Shown here piece after piece: positions 44,180 to 55,849 of a DNA stretch of 64,000 nucleotides. Each line of letters starts with the position of its first letter. The first letter of the stretch is position 1. The position numbers were made by a program, and so were the translations under genes. The notes under the pieces were generated by a model. That model had not been told where the DNA came from. It saw only the letters and a program-made list of their open reading frames with translations, and searched no databases. The stretch comes from Micrasema longulum (lineage: Eukaryota; Arthropoda; Insecta; Trichoptera; Brachycentridae), in assembly GCA_022494885.1 (NCBI GenBank), contig JAGVSM010000221.1, positions 1 through 64,000 on the forward strand. Reading direction: 5' to 3'.

Positions 44180-45890
44180 ATAACCACATACCGATTTTGT
44201 ATGTATTTCAACTTATAGAGGTACCCGTCTCTTCGTCAAGACACTCACTGACGAGATGACAAGTATGTATGTTTCGAAAGCGGAAGATATCGAAATCATA
44301 AATGTTGAAAAGTTATAACAATAAAATACTTGTATGGATTATGGAATCATCATTTTATGGGAAAAATATTTACCTAATAATGCTAAATATTTTTTAAAAT
44401 CTAGGACCGTTCGTTAAAAATTTGTTTTCATTACGCATTGAATAATGATAAAAAATGGTCATTAAAAAGCACAAGATCCCACGAATTTCTTAATTTCAAA
44501 AGATTAAATTCCTCGCTTCGGACCATCTGAATCTTTTATATTCATATTGCATTTCTAAAGAAGTCATTATAATTATCGAAACTCGTTAGACAAACAATGA
44601 GGTTCGATTCAATAGATTCATAGCTCGGCTTACTATATCAAAAGAACGAGCGTAAAAACCACCGAATAAGTTCATTCGTTAGTAATTATAACCTACAATA
44701 GCTATAAAAATAAAGAAAATAAGAATTGAAACATCGTTACTCATTTGCATAGTTATATGGACAATACACGCCTTAAAGAAACTTAGGTAGAAATCACAAA
44801 CTGCTCCCAACCAAAATCGCTGGCCGTGCATTTTATTATATTAAGTTCAATATTAGGGAAATATCACATACTACAAATACCGATAAATATATATGAAATG
44901 GATTTAAAATAATTAATTTTATTTTCAAAGTCAATGGATATTGTAAAGCAATGTATTCATCCATAAATGCAAAAAAGGAATTAAATAAAAATACGTTGCT
45001 AGAAAAACGCGACGTGTGTGGCCTTGGTTGTTGTGGCGTCAAGATTTGTGATAATGTTCTTAACAAATTTCAATGGTCGGGAACAAATAAACATGAATCT
45101 TGACGTATTTGGGGCGTGGCCAATGGAATGACCGTTTTTGCGGCAATTCAAAATTATAAATAACAAAATATATTTTTAAGCTGCTAATTAATTATCAATA
45201 AGGTAAGTTTTCACAATGTATAATTGCTATTAAGAAATGGATAGTGAGGTGGGTTGCACACGGATCGATGAGTGGATCAAGCCAAATAGGTAAAATGTGT
45301 GTAGGTAGTGTTTATGAAATTAGGTCTATACAAATTGGTTGTTTTTTTATGATTATTTTAGTTTATATTGTTTATAACGTTAATGATAATTAGAGTGATT
45401 GGATTAATTACGTTCTTTTATTATTATTTATATGTTAACTTGGTTAAATAACTTATTTAAGGCATCTTTCACATTTTGTAAAATGTTTCCCTCGGCACGG
45501 AAAAGGAAGGGAACATTATTCTGTATAAAAAAAGAATACAAACAATTTAAAAGTGTAAATAAAATAAAATAAGAATTAAAAAAATAAGCAAAAAAGATTT
45601 TTTTTTTTGCTCTGCAGTATTTCAGATGCTTAAAAAACAACGTGATTTGTATTTCCCTATCTTGATATGGTTAACGATCGATAAGAATATCTACTATGAC
45701 AAACCGTGCATTGGAATCAGATCTGAATCCACCATTTGCATTTTTTTTACAATCATTTATTTACCGCCATTTTTGTGAAAATCACCTTACTATACAATAA
45801 GCATCCTAACACTCCTTGCTGCTACAGAGCGCATTGGCGGTTGGGATTCTTATTCCTTATTTTCATTAAGGTTAAATATTAACAATTATA
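44180..45890. other. Mostly unclassified DNA
   Basis: No gene is supported. A compact GGGGCGTGGCCAATGG (about 45111-45126) combines a CACC/KLF-like and a CCAAT-like site. GATGAGTGGATCAAGCCAAATA (near 45268) matches a word at 7356. A family H word (TTTTTGTGAAAATCACCTTA) occurs near 45770. Confidence 0.4.
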
Positions 45891-45898
45891 CATATATA

Positions 45899-46078
45899 CC
45901 GCCTCCGCGGTGTAGTGGTCAAGACGCTTGACTCACACACAGAAGGTTCTGGATTCAATTCCCGGTGAGAACAAAAAAAATAAAAATGTGATTTTTCTCA
46001 AGCCTGGGTGTTATGTGCTGTAATTCACTACTGTAATTGGGCCTCCTGGCCTGTTATGGTGCAAACATAAAATATAGA
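45899..46078 (+). repeat. SINE family E
   Basis: A box GTGTAGTGGTCAAGACGC, B box GGATTCAATTCCC, then GAGAACAAAAAAAATAAAAA, CTCAAGCCTGGGTG, ATTGGGCCTCCTGGCCTG and an A-rich tail with (TA)n. Standard length, about 180 bp. The changed B-box positions suggest it is not a functional tRNA. Confidence 0.75.
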
Positions 46079-46584
46079 TATATATATATACAACAATGAA
46101 AAAAAATACCAGCGCATGCGCTGGTACTTCACAAAGTATGTACAAGTATAATATGTGACATTGTTACTTTTTTTAAAGAGTCATTGACACAATTCTGACC
46201 ATACGGTTACTAAAGTTGATTCCAGCAGAATGCTTGTACGAGGTTTTCATGTAATTGAAATGATTTAATACTTAAAATGCATTACTTTTACTCAGAGAAA
46301 TGCACCTTTTGTGGACTCGAGAGTTTTCAAAGTCCTGGATGAACATATTAAGTTCTCTGATACAAAAGCCATTTTCATGACAAATGTTCCAATTTGTATT
46401 TGGCCTTGCCCAGAAAGATTTTTCATGACAGGCATATTAAAACTCAAACGTTTCATGGTATAACAAGTTAATTTGTAGATATTTATCTAATGTTAGTTCT
46501 AAGTTTTGGATAGGTAGGAAGAAATTGGCTCAAAGCAATATGCCCGTCCTTATATGTTTATATATTGCATATAAAAAAATAAAA

Positions 46585-47315
46585 AAAGTTCAGACCTGGG
46601 ACTTTTAATGAATATCAGCAAAGTGAAGCTAATTATCATTGATCGAAGTGGCACCATTATCTTTGTTGCAAAACTTAGAAAGAGTAAACAATTTCATTTA
46701 TTTAGGTTTTCTGATCAACGATGGTGGTGGGTGTGAAGGTGAAATACCGTGACGTGTTGGTATTGCCAAAAGTGCTCTTATTCAGTTGGTGAAGATTTAA
46801 AAGAATCGCAGTGTAACCATTAACACCAAAAAGAGACTGGTGAAGGCCTTGGTTTTCTTAGTGTTCGTGGAGTAATGAATACAAAGAATCTGAAAAGAAA
46901 AAAAGTGAAGCTTTCGAAATGTGATGTTGGTGGCAAATGCTTCGGATTCCGTGGACAACCAAGCGTACGAATGTATCTATCCTCCAAGAACTAGAAATGA
47001 GAGAAAGACTTACATTCACGTGCGAGAAAATACTCCTGCAGTTCTTTGGACATATTTCTAGGGGGAACTCTGATAGTTTGAAGAAAACTTTCCTCCTAGG
47101 AAGTGTCAAGTGGACGTCAACCGACAAAATAAAGCGGAGCGGCTTAATCACTGAATTATGGAGTTATCACTGACAAGACCGCACAAGACCGTTCCAGATA
47201 GAGAGAGACTGTCCACAGTGATGATGACCCATGCCTAGAATCAAGCGTGATCACCATCCTCAAACATGAGGCACAGATTGAAGAGAGACTTATCAACTTA
47301 AAAAAGTATCGTATG
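46585..47315 (+). pseudogene. RTE-like LINE ORF2 remnant
   Basis: Over three frames: LLMNISKVKLIIID, a YLGxLINDGG-type block, RVGIAKSALIQLVK, TKKRLVKALVF, then WWQMLRIPWTTKRTNVSILQELE (a Lys/Arg-rich WRM.LRIPWTxxRTNxSIL motif), RLTFTCEKILLQFFGHISR and DKTAQDRS. Order and motifs are those of the palm end, thumb and C-terminus of insect RTE-like LINEs. Several frameshifts make it inactive. No YADD box is in this piece. Confidence 0.75.
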
Positions 47316-47319
47316 ACAT

Positions 47320-48590
47320 TATAGTTTATAATTATATATAAATAATGATGAAATACTGCATAAAAATGTAGGTAGGCACATAATCAAATATTAACAGTTT
47401 TAGACCAAAAATTTAATTGTACGGTATTATTTAAGTTTAGATAAGCAAAATAGAAAAAGTCAGAGTCGATTTTTACAGCATTCGAATAATGTAAGTTTTT
47501 TTCTATTTTATCGCCGTTTGAATTTTTGTTGTAAAAATGACAATGGAATACGAAACATGTTAATTTCTCCATAGGCGTTTTCCAACCGGTGTAGTCTGAC
47601 GATTGGAGAATTTTCATCATTATTTGGAAACATAAATTTAATATTGTACTTAAAAGCTAAAGATAACAGATACAAATGCAAAAAGTGTATGGTTTACGAT
47701 ACTAAAAATAAAACGATAGTATAAAAATACAGAATTTAAAAAACATACGAAAACAAATAAATATGATACTCGTAACATCAAAAGTTAAACAGAAAAATAA
47801 ATCCATAAATATGCATATCGTTGATATATACGAGTTAAATGTATTTTATTAAAGTAGGTATTACAATTATCCATGTTCATAATAAAAGATGTGCCGTTAA
47901 TATTATAATGACATTTTCATATACTTCTAATGTACTCCTGACTTTATTATGTTGGCTTATTGTTAAATGAATTTCTACACCTGACTGTAGGTAGCAACGT
48001 GACCATCGAATTCCTAGTTCTGAGCAGCATCAGACGATAATGAGTGAACGATTTACAATTCCATCTCAGCCAGGGTCCATTTTGGCGGCAAATTGGAGTC
48101 AAAATCCACGGGGGTTTCCCATTCACAGCACTAATGGACCTTAGTATGTAAAATACATGGTCCCCGCCTATAATTTAACGGCTAATGAAATCACAACCGC
48201 TCGTAAAAGGGGTCGTGAAACCCACTGTTTATCATCCGGTGGAATTGGCTATTTTCATACTGTGCCACATTTATGGGTATTTACACGGTGAATTTAGAAA
48301 CAAGTAAAACAGCGTTAAAATTAAACTCTTAGTTGGAAGTTCCATAATTGATTTTTAATTTGAGTACAAACAGAAAATATAAAATATGAGAATTATTTTA
48401 CAAAACAGCTATGAACATATACTCAGTCTTATTACGTGCGAAGTAATTAAGATTATCTATCAAACTGTATCAAAACTGTTACATTTCATCTAAAATAATA
48501 ATTTACTAACACAGTAGGAGAATTTTGTATAAAATGTTAAGAGTTAAGGAGAAGCATGACATCTGAATTTATTTATTTTATTTTTATTAA
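47320..48590. other. Unclassified DNA
   Basis: AT-rich. A GC-richer, repeat-free patch lies at 48000-48260 (for example GGGGTTTCCCATTCACAG), which might be conserved non-coding sequence. No gene is supported. Confidence 0.35.
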
Positions 48591-48734
48591 TTTTATTTAT
48601 AAGAAAAACATTGAGCTTATGAAAACAATTTAAAAAAATATTTTTGTGAAGAAATTTTCGTTATTCTTACAATTTTTAGTTACTATTTTTTTTGTCGTTT
48701 TACTTGTTAGTTTTCATTATTTTATTATTAATTA

Positions 48735-48945
48735 TATATATGTAAGCGTATGTATGTGCATTAGTGTATGCGTATATGTTCATGTGTGTATGTATGTGTA
48801 TATATATATATATTTATATGCATATCCATGTGTGTATATGTATGTATGTATGTATGCGTATGTATGTATGTGTACGTATATATATGGATGTGTGTGTCCG
48901 TATATGTGTGTATGTTATATGTGTACATTTACACACATTTTTACT
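48735..48945 (+). repeat. (TATG)n / (TG)n compound microsatellite
   Basis: Irregular TATG, TGTG and TATA units. It produces artefactual Tyr/Cys/Met/Val-rich frames of 86-166 codons in all plus frames. Confidence 0.8.
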
Positions 48946-49171
48946 TCTTTTTTCATTGTTTTATATTTACTTACAATTTCTTCTTCTTATCTTCCATATT
49001 TTCCCATCCCACTTCCTTTCACTCCTAGCGAACTGTACGTTTTGTTTTTTTATTTTGTTTGTTTCTTTATAAAACTCATAATTAGGCTTGTTATTTGTTC
49101 TTATTCTTTATGTATTGTTTATTACTATGACTGTGCTGGTTTTTAAAAAAAAAAAAATAATAATAAAATAC

Positions 49172-49250
49172 CTTTTCTGCACATAATGGTGGATAGGGCA
49201 CTGTTTTTGGAAACCAAACGCAGCGTATTTTTATTTTTATTTTGTTTATT
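49172..49250 (-). repeat. Shared SINE 3' domain, fragment
   Basis: TAATGGTGGATAGGGCACTG followed by AACCAAACGCAGCGTA parallels the 3' domains of SINE A and SINE B. No tRNA head is attached. Confidence 0.4.
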
Positions 49251-49499
49251 CAGAAAAACAGCAGCAATACAAAAAAATATAAAAAACATTATAACAAAAA
49301 CATAAAATAAAGCCAAATCAATTTTCCACATAAATACAATTATAAAAATCCAGTTAGATATGAATTCATAGAAGTGCATGTGTGCGGTTTTTTTTTTGTG
49401 TGAGGATGCGTGTGTAAAAAAGTGGAGTGTGGTTTTGGTAGGTATGTGAATATGTGTGTGATTGCTGTATATGGGTGTGAGGATATTTCGATCATTTGT

Positions 49500-49640
49500 T
49501 ACATTAACGTAAGGTGATGAGGAACAATAAAATAGTATAGTTTATACTACCTTAAACAACCTCTAAAATCAATATTTCTCATCCATTCTGCCACGATTCG
49601 AACGCTGGACCCCATGAATGGTAGGTGAATATGCCACCTT
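49500..49640 (-). repeat. tRNA-derived SINE, family F
   Basis: Antisense B box GATTCGAACGCTGG, then GTAGGTGAATATGCCACC (A-box side). Left of it GAGGAACAATAAAATAGTAT and AAAATCAATATTTCTC form the 3' part, as at 51470-51632. Confidence 0.5.
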
Positions 49641-49854
49641 CTACAAGATCAGACGATCTTATCTCAATATCATTCAAGATTCTACCTGAGAGTAGCCATC
49701 GAGTCGAAAACACTCGTACAGGGTTCTGGTTCTTTAGGTTTTCAGGAAGTGTTTTTCATTATTTTTACCCATTATTTTTATTGTCTATTAATTATGAAAT
49801 CGACTTAACACCATTTGTTCTTTTATCCGGAATAAAATTATTACTAATAATGTA

Positions 49855-49990
49855 TTTTTTGAACCGGGTTGTGGTACCGTGGCTAGGGTCGCGAACTAAT
49901 AGATCAAATATCGGAAGTTCGATCCCCGCTCTGCCACAACACGATATACATTTTTTATAGGGAAAACGGGCCCCGAAAATGAAATATTTA
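49855..49990 (+). repeat. tRNA-derived SINE, family B
   Basis: GTGGTACCGTGGCTAGGGTC (A-box side), B box AGTTCGATCCC, CTGCCACAACACG, then AAACGGGCCCCGAAAATGAA and AATATTT. The 3' end is truncated relative to 62371-62545. Confidence 0.55.
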
Positions 49991-50532
49991 AGTCGAAATA
50001 AAAATCCAAAGTATTTATTTAAAAAAAATAAACTTAGGTACACTCGTTTATAAAAAAAACATATTAATGGCTTTTACCGGCACAAAAACATCCCAAACGC
50101 GACTTGCAACTACAGAGCGAATGGAGTTGTAAAATAAAACGTTTTTTAAATAAATTATTTGCATTTGAACTTTATACCTAAGTGCTAACTACTAATACAC
50201 AAGCCAGACAATTCATTTATAAAAATACAAGACTTCTATTTAAATTCTACGTATAACTGTGCCCATACGAACAGTTTTTTTTTGTTACTGCTTGAAACTG
50301 CATTAGCTGGCTACATAATATGGTAGTTCATATAAAAAGGCGGTGTTTTATCTAAATAGATGTTCTCGCTACGAGTGCAGTGTAAAACACCCCTGCAGCG
50401 TGTGAGATTAGATTCCATACGATGAAAAATCGCTTTTTTAATTATTCACTATCATGTCTAGACTCCGACTGGCAACGTCCTCACAAAGGACGCAAATAAC
50501 ATCAATATTTAAATTCAAATTAATTGACATAC

Positions 50533-50796
50533 ATCATCATTATCGTGTCCCTATCTGATGGGCATAGGTGCATAGGGCACTGAATTCAAACACCAACTGC
50601 AGCGTGTCTCAATTTTTTTTTTTCAAAGAAATATTTGCGTTTTTATGATTTACCCAAATATTTCATTCTGGCTGCCATTTTCAACGAGTTGTAAATAGCT
50701 CATAGAAAATGGGAATCAAGTTGGGGTAAAGTGGGATTTGTACCACGGAACTTTGGTCCGTGAGTCCGAGACACTTGCCACAGGACCACAACCCGA
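50533..50796 (-). repeat. tRNA-derived SINE, family B with shared 3' domain
   Basis: From the right: tRNA-like head (antisense GGGATTTGTACCACGGAACT, GTGAGTCCGAGACACTTG), body (CAACGAGTTGTAAATAGC, TTTGCGTTTTTATGATTTAC) and 3' domain (TGGGCATAGGTGCATAGGGC, ATCATCATTATCGTGTCC). It joins the family B head/body to the same kind of tail as SINE A. Confidence 0.6.
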
Positions 50797-50799
50797 TTT

Positions 50800-50990
50800 T
50801 ATTTATTTATTTATTTATATGAACGCCTAATGGGCATTTTTAAGAACATATTTATGTTAAATAGAAAGAGACAATGGTACATATACAGTAGACTTAGAGG
50901 AGGTGGAGCGGAAGAGAGGTGTTTATATATATAGTTGGATAATTTATATAGCGCCATTTTTGTGAAAATCACCTCAAGGGCGCATTATTG
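50800..50990 (-). mobile_element. L2/CR1-like LINE 3' end, antisense (family H)
   Basis: An (ATTT)n run (A-tail) is followed at 50950-50985 by GCGCCATTTTTGTGAAAATC and ACCTCAAGGGCGC. Its reverse complement is the 3' end attached to the coding tail at 55948-56320. The segment between (50820-50930) is UTR-like and non-coding. Confidence 0.5.
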
Positions 50991-51074
50991 AATTTGATTC
51001 AGCGATCATATGAAAGAAGATAATTTGTTATCAAATAAATCAAGATTGTGCTTCGTATTATCTGTTATATGAAA

Positions 51075-51470
51075 GTCGGCCTCTTTCGTGTAATAGCTAA
51101 GGCGCTTTACTCTTGTAGAGAAGGCTACGGATTTGATTCCAACGAGGACACGAAAAAAAATTAAGGTGGTTAAATGCAAAACCGCCACTGTGTATGATAA
51201 CTATTTATGGGATCAATAAGACCAGAAGTCAAATGACTATTTTTTCTCAGTTGATTAAGCACGTTCATCTTAAAATTAATAGTGTTTTCGCTATCCACGC
51301 ACAAGATGCACATTGAACTTAAAGAAATAGTCTTTTTGCTGCAGGTTTAGTTGGTCGTTCCAAGAACGGTGATCATATGCAGTGGTGGTTTTACATCTAA
51401 ACCCCTCAAATGTGCTATTCCCAAAGCCTGCGTATTCTCACTGTAATTAGGCCTTCTAGCCAGTTGATAA
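51075..51470 (+). repeat. SINE family E, interrupted or degenerate copy
   Basis: The head GGCCTCTTTCGTGTAATAGC, GGATTTGATTCCAACG and GAGGACACG occupy 51077-51155. The tail CTGTAATTAGGCCTTCTAGC appears only at 51440-51460. About 250 bp of other DNA lies between. Confidence 0.45.
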
Positions 51471-51632
51471 ATATAATGATGATAAATCTCACTCGTCTGA
51501 TGGGACAGGAGACAATAAAATATTGCAGTTTAAAATCACCATTTAAATCAATATTTCCATTTCAAGAATCGAACTCTGAACGTCAAACATTGAAGGCAAA
51601 TGCGCCAAACACTACACTACGAGGTGTACTTT
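51470..51632 (-). repeat. tRNA-derived SINE, family F
   Basis: Antisense B box AGAATCGAACTCTGAACG, then AAATGCGCCAAACACTACAC and TACGAGGTG (head). ATGGGACAGGAGACAATAAA and AATCAATATTTCC form the 3' part. Confidence 0.5.
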
Positions 51633-52214
51633 TCTTAATAACTTAAAGCCTGTACTTAAAAGAAAAACGCGAAATAAGAACAACCAAATTTAAAATTTCT
51701 CATTGATGTCAAAATTACACGTCAAAAATAAATTGTCTACACTGAATTCAAAAATCATTCAAATAGATTCTTATTTAGGTTTTCTTCTTATTCATAAAGT
51801 AATTATGCATAATAACGTATAACAATGACATATAACAATACTGACCTGTTCGTATTTGTTTATTATTGTTTTTAAGGACTATATATTGGACCTTAATATT
51901 CTTTTGTCCTTTTTTTATGTTTTTTTGTAATAACTTAATAATATTATTTATGCACATTGTAGTTAGCAGTAGTGCTATATTGTACATTTAAATTAACTAA
52001 TCAGTAACCGTAATCATAAAATTGCAATATATTTATATTCCATTCGTTTTTTTTACCTTCTCTTTGTTTTTTACGTCTTTTTAGATTTAAATCCAAACAC
52101 AATTAATGTTAATATCTTTATAGATTTTAATTTTAACTTTTCACTGTATTTTTTTTTTGTTTAAGATACATTTTTGAGCACCTACTATTTTTCTCTTAAA
52201 ATCATTAAGACACT

Positions 52215-52545
52215 AATACATTATTCATTTATTAATATTTAATTTTATACACGGCGCGTAGTGCCTTTAACTATAGAAATAATAAATTATGTCTACTAAT
52301 AAACACTTCAAATAATAAACAGAAGATAAACAAACAAAAAAGCATAATAAGTTTTTATGTATATATTATAACACAGTGATGTTATACAATGAACACGCTT
52401 GCACATTGTGCAAAAAACAAATCATTTAAAGACACATAATAAAAAAAAAAATAAAAAATGTTTTTTTTTTTATATGTCAGGTAGGTATATCTTTTATCAT
52501 GGGTACACATTGAACAAAAAAAAACGTTATAAGTATACCAAGTTA
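52215..52545 (-). mobile_element. LINE 3' end, family G
   Basis: Second copy of the tract at 3055-3430: ACACGGCGCGTAGTGCC, TAAACACTTC, ACACGCTTGCACATTGTG and TCAGGTAGGTATATC. SINE A begins about 10 bp to its right. Confidence 0.5.
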
Positions 52546-52555
52546 AAGAGAACAA

Positions 52556-52713
52556 TCGGCCTCGTAATGTTATGGTCAGAGCGTTTGCCTATCATGCAAG
52601 AGGTCTCGGGTTCGATTCCCGACATGGTTGATATTTTTTTAATTTTTTTTTTATTTTTTTTTTTTTATTTTTTTATTTTTTATTTTATTTTATTTTATTT
52701 TTATTTTTTATTT

Positions 52714-52749
<36 letters not shown>

Positions 52750-53138
52750 ATTTTATTTTTTTATTTTTTTATTTTTTATTTTTATTTTGTACCACAACAG
52801 GCCAGGAAGGCCCAATTACAGTGGTGAATTACATCACAGAACACCCAGGCTTGAGAAAAATCACATTTAATTTTTGTGTTCTCACCGGGAATCGAACCCG
52901 GAACCTTCCGTGTGTGAGTCAAGCGTCTTGACCACTACACCACGGAGGCCGCCAATGAAATATTTCTTAAAAGGGGTGTTTTTAATACTAGCATATTTCA
53001 TAGTCCCTAGACTGGTACCTGAAGCGTAAGACTGATCATCTTACCTTCATTTAACAAAAAAAATCAAGATACGCTACGATTGGTGTACAAATGCAGTGCC
53101 CTATGCACCATAAGGTGCAGAAAGGGAATGATGATAAA
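52556..53138 (+). repeat. SINE family A containing a nested SINE E
   Basis: The tRNA-like head (52556-52632; B box GGGTTCGATTCCCGACATGG) is separated from its own body and 3' domain (52955-53138; CATAGTCCCTAGACTGGTAC, ACCATAAGGTGC) by a 320-bp block that is an antisense SINE E with a long tail. Without that block the copy is co-linear with 4245-4507. Confidence 0.8.
52633..52954 (-). repeat. SINE family E with expanded (TTTTA)n tail, nested in SINE A
   Basis: Antisense SINE E: CCACAACAGGCCAGGAAGGC, CACCCAGGCTTGAGAAAAAT, GAATCGAACCCGGAACC (B box), GACCACTACACCACGGAGGC (A box). Its 3' A-rich tail appears on the plus strand as ~155 bp of TTTTA/TTTTTA repeats (52633-52790). It is one of the best preserved E heads in the window. 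Confidence 0.8.
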
Positions 53139-53426
53139 AGAGAAAAATTGTTTTTCTTTTTATGCTTAAAATAATAATCTGAAAAAAACACACAATATAT
53201 CATTTATTCACAAAACTCAAAAAAAATAATTTACATACTGTTTACGTAATTTCATTGTATTTTTAATACAAGCATTTCATTATTTAAAACTTAAATTTGC
53301 AAATTTCGAATGAAATTTTTATTTTTCAAGCATCAAAACTATAAGACATAGGAACATTATGTGCATTTTTTGTATGTATAAAATAATATGTCAGTGCTCT
53401 ATTATTTTTATATAATTAACACCGAT

Positions 53427-53565
53427 GGCTGAGTATCCGAAGATAAACTATTAGTTAATAGTTTATCGGGAAGAATATTTTTTTACATTTTACTCTTGAA
53501 AAAATGTGTGTTTTCTTGAATAAAGACGGTATAATTTATTTTTTGAAATCCGAAACTAAATATTC
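53427..53565 (+). repeat. Hairpin-bearing retroposon 3' end
   Basis: The hairpin CCGAAGATAAACTATT...AATAGTTTATCGG (53437-53469) is followed by a GAATAAAGACGG word. It is the plus-strand relative of the element inserted at 17409-17848. Confidence 0.5.
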
Positions 53566-53849
53566 CAACGGTCAACTTGTAGAATTTTAACTTTACATTC
53601 CTGAGCGTCAATAAAATACACACAATAATAGGCTTCACATTACTTAAGTTATTCATATGTTTTTATAACGACAGTATCGCAAACAATGGTTATCTTGACT
53701 CCTGTCGATAACGACAGTTTATAATTAGAAACCGGAATAACATGTTATTGTTTATTTGCAAGTCGATAAATAATTTACTGCCTTATGAAATAACACGAGT
53801 TTATAATATGACGCTATTACAGTATAATAAAGCATAAGTGCAGTTAATT

Positions 53850-54170
53850 TTTAATACCAAGGTCCCGGGTTTGATTTCTGCGAGGTCGACGTAGAATATT
53901 CGTTTAAAAAAAAAAAGGTTTACACTCCAATATTTAGACACTGTGCCGCGATGACAATAAACAGTTAATATATCTTCAGTTGTCTACAAAGTAAGCACTA
54001 ATTTTCTCTTTGAAAATGTGTACATTTACACCACGGAGGTTGCCAGTTGAAAATGACTTTGTTTACTATAGATTTTAATACGGGCCCTGGGCTCCGATGA
54101 CAATGGAAAGTTAACATAGTTATCTTCGACTGTCTATAAAGAAAAACCGATATCTATGGACGAAAATGAG
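53850..54170 (+). repeat. Degenerate SINE E-related fragments
   Basis: GGTCCCGGGTTTGATTTCTG (B-box-like) at ~53861, GTTAATATATCTTCAGTTGT, then ACCACGGAGGTTGCC at ~54031 and GGGCCCTGGGCTCCGATGAC, CAATGGAAAGTTAACATAGT. The last words match the extra middle of the long E copy at 24431. Antisense relatives occur at 54750-54820. Confidence 0.4.
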
Positions 54171-54888
54171 TGTATTGTTATTTATTTCAATGGCTTACGC
54201 CTTTGACAAAGTATAAAATAACATTAAAAAACAATTATAATAAAACAAAACACAAAATATCTATACAAATAAAAATATAAAGATAAGTACATAAAAAACG
54301 GCAGGAAATAAAGAATTAACAAAAGAAAATTTAACAAGAAATTATCACATAGGTAGACAGCAAATCAACAATAAATAAAAAGTTTGAATATAAAAAATAT
54401 TGAAGTAACAGAGGCGATGTATGTGTGATCAAAGTATAAAAAGTAAAAAAAAGTACAAAACTAAGTACATTTTCATAATTTAGAAAAGAAGTGATTAAAA
54501 AGTAATGGTTTTAATTAGTATTAAGATAAACGAAATAAATATATGTTTCCACGTTTGTTTGCTAACATGTTGAGCCGTGAAATAGGTGAGTATTTAGCAA
54601 AATTTGAACTCTGCAAATCTGCATGAACATTTAAAGTATCTTCGTCGGTAACCTATAATTAAACATGCTCAGAAGAAAAACTTGTATGCATATTCTGATT
54701 TTCAAACAGAAAACTTAATTTTACTTTTTAAATAAAATAGAAGATAAATGTTAACTTCCCATTGTAATCGGGGCCCTGGACTGATTTGAAGCCCGAGACT
54801 AATCATTTTGATTTTATTTATCACACATGTCTGGTAAATGATCGATATATACAATAAATGTATTACAAGTACTTTGACACTTGCAAAC

Positions 54889-55051
54889 GACACAACACGG
54901 CATAATCGAATTTAAATCTGCAGTTGTGAACTAAGCGACGTTTACAGAGTACTTAATGGCTAAAACGTAAATCTACTCATTTATGAGTAGTTTAGTCGGA
55001 TTCAGTTTGATGCGCGTATGCGATTTCTGGACTATTTTAATTCTATCGTCA
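54889..55051 (+). repeat. Family M repeat, copy 1
   Basis: ACACAACACGGCATAATCG, AACGTAAATCTACTCATT, TTTGATGCGCGTATGCG and TTTCTGGACTATTTT occur in the same order and spacing as at 60660-60804. No known family is recognised. Confidence 0.5.
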
Positions 55052-55464
55052 AGTAATATTTTATAATTGGGGTCTATAATTCCAACCGCACATGAGCTCT
55101 GTAGCTGCAGGGCGTGTTTCAATCAACCGTTTATTTGTATACGATAAAAACCTCAGAATAATAATGCGCCAAGCTATAGAGAAGCTCAAACATAGGAAAA
55201 CCATTCTATGACTAATGAGTATTAAGCTAGCCACAGTTCGCCGCAAAATAATGGGCCGTACTCAGGTCGCAAATTGCCAAATGGATATTAATTTGCATTG
55301 TAAATATTTTTAAATATTTACCTGTGTATATATTATTGCAGGGTTATGACAATGAATTTTTCTATAATTCGCCAATATTTATTTTATAAAACTAAAAATA
55401 CAAGTTTGTGTTTATTTTTTAATTTATTTATTCATTTTATTCACAATATACTAATATTACATTT

Positions 55465-55690
55465 ATTGAGACATAAATCCCATCTCCATGGAACCAAAGT
55501 CCATTGTTGAGTTTGTTTGTTTGTCCGTCACATCTCTGAAATGGCGAGTCGTAGCCGCCTGAAATTTGGATACATCATTTTAGATGCAATTTCAAGGTTA
55601 ATATTGCTATTTTCGAGTAAAATTTGAATCAACCTCTACTCGATAAAAACTCAAACTCTATTTGGATGCCTAGTGCGGCCCCGACATATT
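55465..55690 (+). repeat. Family L word followed by a common insect-type repeat
   Basis: TGAGACATAAATCCCATCTC (family L) leads into TTTGTTTGTCCGTCACATCT, AGTCGTAGCCGCC and TTCGAGTAAAATTTGAATC. The phrase TTTGTTTGTCCGTC resembles the start of many dispersed insect repeats. No coding content. Confidence 0.35.
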
Positions 55691-55849
55691 GCCCTTAATC
55701 AACTGTCATTATCAACAGTAAACATACTTTATTTCACAAATTTATCTCCAAAATTAAGGAAAAATAGTATATGAAGTAAATATGTTGATATAAAGAAAGA
55801 TTTTAAGCAACACAATACACGCGTCGAGACAATAAGTGCCAAAAATCAA

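Noticed and set aside
48646..49146. 166-codon and two overlapping plus-strand frames
   Set aside because: They are created by a (TATG)n/(TG)n microsatellite open in all frames; composition is Tyr/Cys/Met/Val-rich with no domain.
52399..52827. 142-codon frame with a Phe/Ile/Tyr-rich membrane-like C-terminus
   Set aside because: The hydrophobic part translates the (TTTTA)n tail of an antisense SINE E, and the front part crosses a SINE A tRNA-like head.
52880..52955. Possible functional tRNA gene on the minus strand
   Set aside because: The A and B boxes are good, but the 3' side continues into the SINE E body and A-rich tail rather than a closing acceptor stem.
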